From positions 31,118 through 95,117 of the forward strand of contig JAFZPZ010000010.1 in assembly GCA_017552435.1 (NCBI GenBank): a DNA stretch of 64,000 nucleotides, in the 5' to 3' direction. Position numbers and translations under genes: made by a program. Within the stretch, counting starts at the first letter, position 1; each line of letters starts with the position of its first letter. This DNA comes from Bacteroidaceae bacterium. Lineage in GTDB: Bacteria; Bacteroidota; Bacteroidia; Bacteroidales; Bacteroidaceae. Shown here piece by piece: positions 24,992-33,800 of the stretch. A model generated the notes under the pieces. It was not told where the DNA came from. It searched no databases and saw nothing but the letters and a program-made list of their open reading frames with translations.

Positions 24992-27049
24992 ATGAAAAAT
25001 ATCCTTATGCCTGCTTTGTGGCTGGTAGTTCTTCTGCTTTTTCCTTTGACTTCGATAGCCCAAGGAACAGTCGTTCAAAACGGTAAGTCTGTTCAGATAG
25101 AGCGCTGGATAGCAACGCAGTTCGGCAAAGGAAAGACACCGCCCTTCTCGTTCGAATATGGCAGTGTGCCTTCGAAAGAAATATTGCGGCGATGCCAACA
25201 CAGCCTGACACGACTGCCCTCGAAAGAGGAGAACCAGTTGCGCTATGTCGTCACCTATACCGACAGCCAAACGGGGTTGAAGGTGGAATGCGAGGTGACG
25301 GGCTGGACGGATTTCGACGCTGTGGAATGGGTGCTACGCTTTGCCAATACAAGCAATAACACCACACCAGCCATCAGCAGTGTGCAGACAGCAGACATCA
25401 CCTTCCGGCATCCTGCCGGCTCACCTACCCTATACTATGCGGAAGGAAGTGACGCCAATCGGGCTGACTTTGCTCCACGCAAAAAAACGCTCCAGGTGGG
25501 CGACACGCTGAGGATGGTGCCTCGCGGCGGACGTTCTTCAGATGGAGCTTTCCCCTTCTTCAATCTCCAAACATCGCCATCTGAAGGCGTGATGGTAGCT
25601 ATCGGCTGGACAGGAACTTGGCAGAGCACCATCACCGCTATCGACAACCAAAAGCTGCAACTGAAAGCAGGCCTGAAACACCTGGATGCCGGTCTGCTGC
25701 CAGGCGAGCAAATCCGCACAGCCAGCGTCTGCCTACTCTTTTGGCAAGGCGAAGACCGCATGACGGGGCATAACCGTTTCCGCCGTTTCATGCTGGCCCA
25801 TCACTCGCGCCAGATTGACGGCAAGCCTGTTTACTATCCTATGTTCGGTGGCTTCAACTGGGGCGACCCAGCGCCTTGCAACGAATACACCTGCATGACT
25901 ACAGAATACGCCATTGCCCTTGTTCAGCGCACAAAGCTGTTCGGTCTGAAGCCAGAATCGTTCTGGCTGGATGCAGGCTGGTACACCGAAGCGGCGGACT
26001 ACGCCCTGGGCAAGAACTGGTACAACACCGCAGGCAACTGGATACCTGATCCGGAGCGCTTCCCCAATGGATTCCGTCCTATTAGTGACTATATCCACGA
26101 GAAAGCCGATGCTACTTTTATGGTATGGTTTGAACCCGAACGTGTCTATAAGGGCAGTCTATGGGAACGCAAACACCCCGAATGGATGCTGAATGCAGGC
26201 GGCGACAACAGGCTTTTCAACCTGGGCAACCCGGAAGCCTGCAAATGGATGAGCAAGACCATCGGCGACTTTCTGGAGGAGAGCGGCATCGACCATTACC
26301 GGCAAGACTTCAACATCGCTCCCGAGGGCATCTGGTTGGCGAACGACACAGAGGGGCGTCGGGGCATCACAGAGGTAAAATACATCATGGGCCTCTACGA
26401 CTATTGGGACTATCTACTCACCCGCTTCCCCCGTCTGCTCATCGATAACTGTGCCAGCGGCGGACGGCGCATCGACTACGAGACCATGCTACGCAGCGCT
26501 CCCATGTGGCGCACCGACTATAACTACGGCGAGCCTGTGGGTTACCAGTGCCACACCTACGGGCTGGAGTTCTACCTGCCGCAGCACGCTACAGGCAGCT
26601 ACCACGTGAACCCCTTCGACTCGCGTTCCTCGCTTGGCAGCGCCGTGGTCTTCAACTGGAAGCTGACCCAGCAGGGCGAAGCGTTCACCGATATGCAGCA
26701 CACCATGCAGGAGTTTCAGGAGGTGCGTCCCTACTTCTACGAGGACTTCTATCCCCTCTCCGGCACAAGCGACCTGACGGGCGACGACATCTGGCTGGCC
26801 TATCAGCTACACCGCCCCGCAGATGGCTCGGGCTACATCGTGGCCTTCCGCCGCGCTGGATGTGAGGACAAAACCTATGAGGTGCGCCTCCACGGTCTCG
26901 ACCCGTTAGTTACCTATCAGCTGTATGACAAGGATAAGGACGATGTGAAGGAATACACGGGTCGCCAGCTTTCCAAAGGACTGACGCTCACATTAGATCA
27001 GCCCCGAAGCAGTCTTTTGCTGAAATACATTCGAATAAGTCCAAAATAA
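24992..27049 (+). CDS. Alpha-galactosidase, GH36 family
   Basis: 685 residues from the ATG at 24992, chosen because it starts the signal peptide (MKNILMPALWLVVLLLFPLTSIAQ). The GH36 catalytic region is clear: SFWLDAGWY, WFEPERV, HYRQDFNI (nucleophile Asp) and IDNCASGGRRIDYETMLRS (with WRTDYNYGE following). It hydrolyses terminal alpha-linked galactose from oligosaccharides, probably in the periplasm. A single gene, not part of a sus locus. Confidence 0.9.
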   Translation: MKNILMPALWLVVLLLFPLTSIAQGTVVQNGKSVQIERWIATQFGKGKTPPFSFEYGSVPSKEILRRCQHSLTRLPSKEENQLRYVVTYTDSQTGLKVECEVTGWTDFDAVEWVLRFANTSNNTTPAISSVQTADITFRHPAGSPTLYYAEGSDANRADFAPRKKTLQVGDTLRMVPRGGRSSDGAFPFFNLQTSPSEGVMVAIGWTGTWQSTITAIDNQKLQLKAGLKHLDAGLLPGEQIRTASVCLLFWQGEDRMTGHNRFRRFMLAHHSRQIDGKPVYYPMFGGFNWGDPAPCNEYTCMTTEYAIALVQRTKLFGLKPESFWLDAGWYTEAADYALGKNWYNTAGNWIPDPERFPNGFRPISDYIHEKADATFMVWFEPERVYKGSLWERKHPEWMLNAGGDNRLFNLGNPEACKWMSKTIGDFLEESGIDHYRQDFNIAPEGIWLANDTEGRRGITEVKYIMGLYDYWDYLLTRFPRLLIDNCASGGRRIDYETMLRSAPMWRTDYNYGEPVGYQCHTYGLEFYLPQHATGSYHVNPFDSRSSLGSAVVFNWKLTQQGEAFTDMQHTMQEFQEVRPYFYEDFYPLSGTSDLTGDDIWLAYQLHRPADGSGYIVAFRRAGCEDKTYEVRLHGLDPLVTYQLYDKDKDDVKEYTGRQLSKGLTLTLDQPRSSLLLKYIRISPK

Positions 27050-27092
27050 AAAGAAAAACAAGCTTTTATTTGGTATTTCACTCGCTTATTCG

Positions 27093-27100
27093 TAACTTTG
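27093..27100 (+). promoter_or_regulatory. Promoter -7 box (TAACTTTG)
   Basis: TAACTTTG lies just before the riboswitch and would start transcription at about 27107. Confidence 0.55.
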
Positions 27101-27106
27101 CAGCGC

Positions 27107-27300
27107 AAATGGTGATACCCACCCTTTTTCCTCCCCTTAAAGGGGGAGGCAGAGAGTTTGGGTAGAGAGGGAATCCGGTGCGAAACCGGAGCAGTGCCCG
27201 CTACTGTAATTGCCTTCTGCGTGCAGCGCACCAAAACGTCACTGGGGCCTCCCCCCGGGAAGACGCGCTGCCGGGCAAAAGCCAGGAAACCTGCCATTTC
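27107..27300 (+). promoter_or_regulatory. Cobalamin riboswitch
   Basis: The conserved core is present in order: GGGAATCCGGTGCGAAACCG, then GCAGTGCCCGCTACTGTAA, and the B12 box GCCAGGAAACCTGCC at 27281-27295. The peripheral arm at 27127-27152 is made of a palindromic element (CCTCCCCTTAAAGGGGGAGG). It lies upstream of a BtuB-like receptor, so high cobalamin should shut expression down. The expression platform may involve the stem around 27310-27330 (ATCCTCGGGATTAAGGAT). Confidence 0.92.
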
Positions 27301-27339
27301 GCAAGACAAAACCATCCTCGGGATTAAGGATGAGAAGAC

Positions 27340-27525
27340 CCCCAACCCCCTTTAGGGGGAGAAATTGACTTCCGCGCCTTATCAGCGCGCCTTGCCGCTA
27401 AAGCGTGCAAGAATGAACAATTGACAATTGAGAATTGACGATGTTCTTCGCTACGCATAGGCGTTTCGCGGAGCAAGGTATAGTTTAACTATGAACTATG
27501 AACTATGAACTATGAACTATGAATT
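27340..27525. repeat. Repeats between riboswitch and receptor gene
   Basis: A palindromic element (27340-27363), a degenerate ATTGACA repeat (27413-27437), then a heptad repeat ATGAACT x4 plus ATGAATT (27491-27525) that covers the receptor start codon. Confidence 0.75.
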
Positions 27526-29533
27526 AAAAAAATACTATCTGCAAACGATTCTGGCCATCGTACTGACATTTGCTGCGATAGCAAGTGTCAGTGCGCAGAA
27601 TCCAAAGTCCCCCCAGCCCTCTTTAGGGGAGGAATCTCCCGATAGTGTCCGGCAATTATACGAGGTGACAGTCACCTCGAAGCAACCTATGCGTACGATT
27701 GCCACTTCGCAGACAATGAGTGGTGCCGACCTGCAGGCGCTTAGCACGACATCTGTTGCAGATGCTCTGAAGTACTTTGCCGGTGTGCAGATAAAGGACT
27801 ACGGCGGGTTGGGAGGTCTGAAGACCATCAACGTTCGTTCTTTAGGAGCCCAGCATGTTGGTGTCTATGTGGACGGCATCCGTATCACCAACGCCCAGAA
27901 CGGTACCGTTGATTTGGGAAAGTTCTCGCTCACGTCGATGGAGTCGGTATCGCTCTACAACGCCAATAAGCTCGACTATTGCCAATCGGCCAGCGAATAC
28001 GCCTCGGGTGCGACAGTCTATCTGCAAACACGCCGACCCACTCACGATTCTCTCTCGGTACAGTTGCGCAATGCCTCGTTTCACACCTGGATGGCAAAGG
28101 CCAACGGACAATTCAACTGGCGCGGCTGGCAGGGATTCATCGACGGCGAGTACTGCTCTTCGCGCGGCGATTACCCCTTCCGTTACCACTCGGAATACGA
28201 GGATACCATAGGCCGGCGCGCCAACAGCGACATACGCTACGGACGCATCGAGGGCGCATTGTTCCGGGGCGGTTTCTCTTCACATATTTATTATTATGAT
28301 TCCGAGCGAGGCTGTCCGGGCGGCATTGTGCGCCGCCTGAGCGACAAATACACGAATGTGGGCCGCGAATGGGACCGCGACTTCTTTGTACAGGCCAGCT
28401 ATCAGGAGCGATTCTTCAAGAAGGTGCTTTTCAAGGTGAACAGCAAATACACCAACGAGTATCTGCGCTATTGCACCAAATATCCAGAGAACCAGAACAC
28501 AGCCCGAGTGGATAATCACTACCGTCAGCAGGATGTCTATGGTGCCCTGTGTGCCGCCTATATGCCCTGGAACTGGCTGTCACTTTCATCGAGCTATGAT
28601 GCTCGTTACAGCATCCTGCGGGCCGACCTGAAACGGTTCGAGGACGTGAAGCGTGTGGATCAGAAGCTGGTGTTTGCGGCACAAGTGAACTGGCATAACA
28701 TACAGGCGGCGGCATCTGTGCTCCATCAACGTTACAGCGATTGGACCTTTGCCAATACAGGAGCAGCCGACCCCTTGGATCGCTGGACACCAGCCGTCTC
28801 GCTGGCCTACACCTTCTATGATATCACCCTGCGCGGTTGGTACAAGGAAATTTTCCGTGCCCCGACGCTGAACGACCTCTACTACACGCAGGTGGGTAAC
28901 CGCAACTTGAAGCCCGAGGAAACAAAGCAATGGAACGTGGGCATTGAGTATTCGAACGTAAAATGGTCAATGTTCAATGGTCAATGTTCAATGAACATTC
29001 AGGCGGATGCCTATATAAACAAGATTGAGAACCGCATTGTCTGCCTGCCCCTGAAGGGTACCTATACCTGGTCGATGATGAACTACGGCTATACCTTCTG
29101 TCGAGGGCTGAATGCTACGATAAAGGGCCACTATCAGACAGGCCCCTGGAAGTTCTCTCTGCTCAACTCTATTACTTGGCAGCATGATGTGGACCGTACC
29201 GACCCCGAGGATGAGGACATGTACGACAAACCTATCTGCTATTCACCAACGTTCTCGACGGGCGTCACCGCCATTGCCGGCTGGCGCACACTACAGTTCA
29301 CCACCTCGTACCTCTATGTGGGTGAGCGTATGTGGAGCAAGGCCGACCCGGAAGACATTCTGGAGCCTTACCATAACATCGACATGAAGCTCTCCTACAC
29401 CCATAATATAAAAAAGACTTCGCTGGGCCTCTGCCTGGAGGTTTGCGACGTGCTCGACATACAATACGAACATCTGCCGCGCTACCCGATGCCTGGCAGA
29501 AACTATAAATTAACATTATCATTCGGAATATAG
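27512..29533 (+). CDS. btuB: TonB-dependent receptor, probably for vitamin B12
   Basis: 673 residues. A signal peptide region (QTILAIVLTFAAIASVSAQ) is followed by a plug domain (VTVTSKQPMRTIATSQTMSGADLQALSTTSVADALKYFAGVQIKDYGG, ... NVRSLGAQHVGVYVDGIR) and a beta barrel ending in a C-terminal aromatic-type strand. The cobalamin riboswitch upstream points to B12 or another corrinoid as substrate. A palindromic element encodes KSPQPSLGEESP right after the signal cleavage region, and a TTCAATG tandem repeat encodes KWSMFNGQCSMN in a barrel loop. ATG codons lie every 7 bases at the start; the one at 27512 is the only one that opens this frame. Confidence 0.88.
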   Translation: MNYELKKYYLQTILAIVLTFAAIASVSAQNPKSPQPSLGEESPDSVRQLYEVTVTSKQPMRTIATSQTMSGADLQALSTTSVADALKYFAGVQIKDYGGLGGLKTINVRSLGAQHVGVYVDGIRITNAQNGTVDLGKFSLTSMESVSLYNANKLDYCQSASEYASGATVYLQTRRPTHDSLSVQLRNASFHTWMAKANGQFNWRGWQGFIDGEYCSSRGDYPFRYHSEYEDTIGRRANSDIRYGRIEGALFRGGFSSHIYYYDSERGCPGGIVRRLSDKYTNVGREWDRDFFVQASYQERFFKKVLFKVNSKYTNEYLRYCTKYPENQNTARVDNHYRQQDVYGALCAAYMPWNWLSLSSSYDARYSILRADLKRFEDVKRVDQKLVFAAQVNWHNIQAAASVLHQRYSDWTFANTGAADPLDRWTPAVSLAYTFYDITLRGWYKEIFRAPTLNDLYYTQVGNRNLKPEETKQWNVGIEYSNVKWSMFNGQCSMNIQADAYINKIENRIVCLPLKGTYTWSMMNYGYTFCRGLNATIKGHYQTGPWKFSLLNSITWQHDVDRTDPEDEDMYDKPICYSPTFSTGVTAIAGWRTLQFTTSYLYVGERMWSKADPEDILEPYHNIDMKLSYTHNIKKTSLGLCLEVCDVLDIQYEHLPRYPMPGRNYKLTLSFGI

Positions 29534-29577
29534 ACCCCCCCGACCCCCTTTAGGGGGAGGATTTAAGAATTAAGAAT
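29534..29577. repeat. Palindromic element and TTAAGAAT repeat
   Basis: CCCCCTTTAGGGGGAGG core (29540-29562) fills the gap between the receptor and the next gene. Confidence 0.7.
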
Positions 29578-30861
29578 ATGAGACGATTACTGATTATATT
29601 ATCATTTATCATTTGTCATTTGTCATTTAGCGTAGCGCAGGAAAAGATTATCCTCCTGAACGAAGGGATGTGGCAAGCTGACAACGGACGCATCACCTAC
29701 TTCGAGAACGGACAGGTGGTGAGCAACCAATGGTTCCGCGACAGGAACGGCTACAAGCTGGGCGACACCCCCAACGACATCATCCAGGTGAACGAAAACC
29801 TCATCGCCATTGCCATCAACTGGTCGAACATCGTACAGTTCATCACCCCCGACGGCAGGGCAGTTGCCGCTACTGAGGACATTCCTAACAATCGCAGGCT
29901 CTGCAGCGACGGCCAGTACGTCTATGTCACCAGCTATGGACACGAGTGCCTGACCACCAGCGGCTACAGATATTTCACCAAGGGCTTCGTGGCAAAGATA
30001 GACCTCCGCAACTTCCAGACCGTTGCAGTCTGCGAAGTGGGCTACGAGCCCGAAGGTATTGCCCTCTACAAAGGACGTCTCTTCATAGCCAACACCGGCG
30101 GCTATGCAGAGCAGGAATACGACCATAATTTCGAGACCACAGTAAGCATCGTCAATGCTGCCACGATGCAGTTGGAGAGGAACATCGACACCTATGTGCC
30201 GAACCTCTATGGCGAGATGTCCCAGAGCGGACGCTATCTGTGCATCAACTCGCCTGGCGACTACTACGAGGTGCCTCCTTGCGGCCTCATCTTCGACTGC
30301 GAGAAAGCCCTCGCCGGCAGCGACTGTTTCGTCAAGTTCAACTATCCTGTCACCTACAACACGACAACTCTTGACGGCAAGTTCCTTGCCATTGGCTCTG
30401 CATTCTCCTATATTACTGGCGGATACCAGTTCTCATACCTCACCATCGATCCCCGAGTCATGATAGAGACAAGGGGACAAAGCGGATTGTCGCAGACATT
30501 GCCAGGCACCCTGAAGACAGACTTCGCAAATATGAGCCAACCCTACGGCATTTATTTGAATCCCTATACGGGATACATCTACGGTACAGATGCCGGATCG
30601 TTCGAGGGCGCAGGCTTCCTCTACCAGTGGTCGCCAGCAGGACAGTTTCTTGGCAAGCACAAAGTCTATATAAATCCAGGGCATTTCCTTGCTATTCCGC
30701 CAGACGGATACTGGAGTAGCCTCACGGAAATTAAAAATGAAAAATTAAATATTAAAAGTGATGTCATATATGACTTGCAAGGCCGGAGACTTCCTTCTCT
30801 CCCTAAAGGGGGCCGGAACATCTATATCGTAAACGGAAAGAAAATGTTCAACAAACAATAG
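29578..30861 (+). CDS. BtuG-like secreted beta-propeller protein
   Basis: 427 residues. It has the YncE/DUF5074-like beta-propeller look (ILLNEGMWQADNGRITYF, GDTPNDIIQVNENLIAIAINWSNIVQFI, KIDLRNFQTVAVCEVGYEPEGIALYKGRLFIANTGGY). Such proteins next to btuB in Bacteroidales include BtuG, which binds B12 at the cell surface and passes it to BtuB. That role fits the riboswitch-led operon but is inferred. The signal peptide ends SFSVAQ, not a lipobox. Its hydrophobic core is encoded by TCATTT(A/G) tandem repeats. The tail YDLQGRRL...NGKK follows a repeat-derived linker and is interrupted by a small palindromic element (PSLPKGGRN). Confidence 0.75.
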   Translation: MRRLLIILSFIICHLSFSVAQEKIILLNEGMWQADNGRITYFENGQVVSNQWFRDRNGYKLGDTPNDIIQVNENLIAIAINWSNIVQFITPDGRAVAATEDIPNNRRLCSDGQYVYVTSYGHECLTTSGYRYFTKGFVAKIDLRNFQTVAVCEVGYEPEGIALYKGRLFIANTGGYAEQEYDHNFETTVSIVNAATMQLERNIDTYVPNLYGEMSQSGRYLCINSPGDYYEVPPCGLIFDCEKALAGSDCFVKFNYPVTYNTTTLDGKFLAIGSAFSYITGGYQFSYLTIDPRVMIETRGQSGLSQTLPGTLKTDFANMSQPYGIYLNPYTGYIYGTDAGSFEGAGFLYQWSPAGQFLGKHKVYINPGHFLAIPPDGYWSSLTEIKNEKLNIKSDVIYDLQGRRLPSLPKGGRNIYIVNGKKMFNKQ

Positions 30862-30885
30862 TGTTCAATTTTAAAAATTTACAAC

Positions 30886-33800
30886 ATGAAAAAGTTTCTA
30901 CTAAGTATCATGGCATTGACACTGTTCGCAGCGAGCAACGCCTTTGCCACCCAGGTTGAGGTGACAATGAATGCAAAAAGTAAACTCATCCAATCGTTGA
31001 AGGGACTGTCCAACAACGAAATCGTGAACGTGGGCGAACCCGACGGCACAAAGTACACCTTCGAAGCAGCCAATGGTTCCTACCTGCTGACAGCTGTTGC
31101 TGCCGACGGCGAGACCGTAAGCGGTAGCATCCAGCTTGACATCGACGACGAGCACACTTCGTTCGCCATCTTCTCGCCCGAGGTACGCGTGAAGAATGCT
31201 GATTGGGTCTATGGCACCGACTACACCTTCAACCTCAAGGTTACAACCAAAGAGGGTGCTGAAGTAAACACCACAATAGGTGATTATACCAGCGGCAACA
31301 AGATGTTCATGGTGTTCAACGGCAACACCTACTACCTGGATGTCGTTCCCTCTGAGGCTCGCCAGGCAGAAGGCTACGTCACAGCCAGCTACACAGGTAC
31401 TGTAACTTTCAATGCTACTGTACAGGCTGAAGTTCCGATGAGTTATCCATACTCCATCACCGTTCCTGCCGGAGCAAATCTGGTCCTCGGCACCAAGACG
31501 GCTCACTTTGTGAAGTTCAAGGAAGTGGCTCCCGAAAGCGTCACAGGCGGTACGGTTTACAACTTCAAGCTTGCTGAAAAGCAGCAGTACAACTATCGTG
31601 TAAGCCAGGAAGGCAAACTGACGCAGGCCGGCATCTTCACCATGAGTGGTGACGAGACAGCACGTCCTGAGCTCGTCTTCACCGACGAGGATCTCTCTGC
31701 AAAGGACCCGAAATACATCGACCATGATGTGACTTCGAATGGTGGCTACAATGTAGGCGACCTGTTCCTGAACATCAATCCTGCCGGACATCTGCAACTG
31801 GCCAACGTAGGCGACACCTACGACATCCTGCCTATGCGCAACTGGGAACTCATCGACGGCATTACCAGCAACTATTTCATCGAGCCCGACTTCCACTTCA
31901 CCGTCGTCAATCTGAACGGACAGGAAGACAATTCCGTAGTGAAGGTAGAGAACGAACTGCTGACGGCTGTCGGCACAGGCACAGCTCTGGTGCTCGTTAC
32001 CTACGATGCCATGCATGTCAACACTTACAGCGGTGCAACGAAGAAAGACTTCGTGGGCGGTGCCGACTGGAGTGCCATCTGGCCCGAGAACACTGGTGTG
32101 TTTGTTGTGACCGTGGGCGAGCAGGCTACAGATATCAAACCTAACATTATTATTAATAAGGAATACCTGACAACCGTTACTCCCTGGGGCGGCGGCGACC
32201 CGATAGACACCAAGCTCTCTATGGAGAATGTTGATGCCGAGTTCGACGTGCTTTATTATCTCGATACCGAGGAAGGTTTCGACTACACCTTCACCCCAGA
32301 AGGTGTGGCTTCTGTCACTCTGGCCCGTCCCGTTATCGGCACCAATACAGCCTCCTACACAGGATTCTCTGCCGAGGGCGTTACCGCGAATACCGACGGC
32401 AGCTATACTGTTCGCCTCACCGAAGGCCGCAACATTGTCTGCCTGACAAATGCCAACGGACAGAGCCTTTATCAGGTTATCACCGCAAAGCCCTGCCATC
32501 GTGACATCAAGGTGGGCGATGAGGTCGTTACGAGTGTGAAGCCCGGCGACGAAGTCACTGTACAGTACTCCGGCCTCTATCATCCCGCTGGCAAACTGGC
32601 CGGTATCCACAACTTTAATGCATTTGTAGCTTACGAGCAGGCAAGTGAAGGCATTACCGTTAAAAACGGAAAGGGAAACCAATATACAATGGCTGCAACA
32701 GCAACAGCTCAGGCCGTTTCATTCACCGTTCCTGAAGATTGGTCTGCTGGTACTATTGAACTCACTGATGGCGTAATGGGAATTGGAGGTTTTGGCGATC
32801 CCGTTGGCAACCATCGCGCCACATCGAAGACGACAGGCCGTGCTCCCAACTTCACAGCTATCTCTCAGACTGCCGTCTTCGGCCGTGTTCCTGCTGTGGA
32901 ACTGGCTGTTGAGGTATCTGCCGCTCCTACGGTTGCCACCTTCGAGGACATTACAGACATCACCGAACCTGTGGATGGTCACATGAGTGTCGGCACAGAA
33001 GACGATGACGAGCGCGAATTCTTCGTGAGCGGCGACTATGCATTTGCCAGCGGTTGCATGAGCGATTGGGACTACTGGTACTGGTTCGGCTATGCTAACC
33101 GTACTGCAACACAGTTCGAGTCGCTCGACGACCAGTGGAACAACGTCGTGGGCGGTGGCTATGACGGTTCCGCAACGTATGGCGTGGCTTACGCTGCAGA
33201 GTTCAACGGTCCCTGCTATGTCACCCTGCTTACCGAACCCGCAGTCGTTCCCGGCTTCTACATCACCAACAGCAGCTATGCCTACAACTCCCTGACTGGC
33301 GGTGACGCCTTTGCCAAGAAGTTCGACAAGGGCGACTGGTTCAAGCTGACCATCACTGGCTATGATGCCGACGACCAAGTGACCGCTACCAAGGACTACT
33401 ACCTGGCCGACCTGCGTGACTCCAAGACAGCCTACATCATCAACGACTGGCGCTATGTTGACCTCTCCTGCCTGGGTGAAGTTGCCAAGATTGGCTTTGC
33501 AATGTCCAGCTCCGATATTGGTGACTGGGGCATGAACACGCCCGCATACTTCTGCTTCGACAACTTCGGTGCCGAGGGTACAGAGGTTCTGCCCGAGAAG
33601 AACGTCGTATTGTCTCCCGATGTTGCCACTTTCGAGGAGCTTGAGGTTCCTGCCGACGGTCACATGAGCGTCAGCACAGAAGAGGATGACGAGCGCACAG
33701 AGTTCGTCAGCGGCGACTTTGAGTTTGCTACAGGTTGCATGCACGACTGGGACTACTGGTACTGGTTTGGCTATGCTAACCGTACTGCAACACAGTTCGA

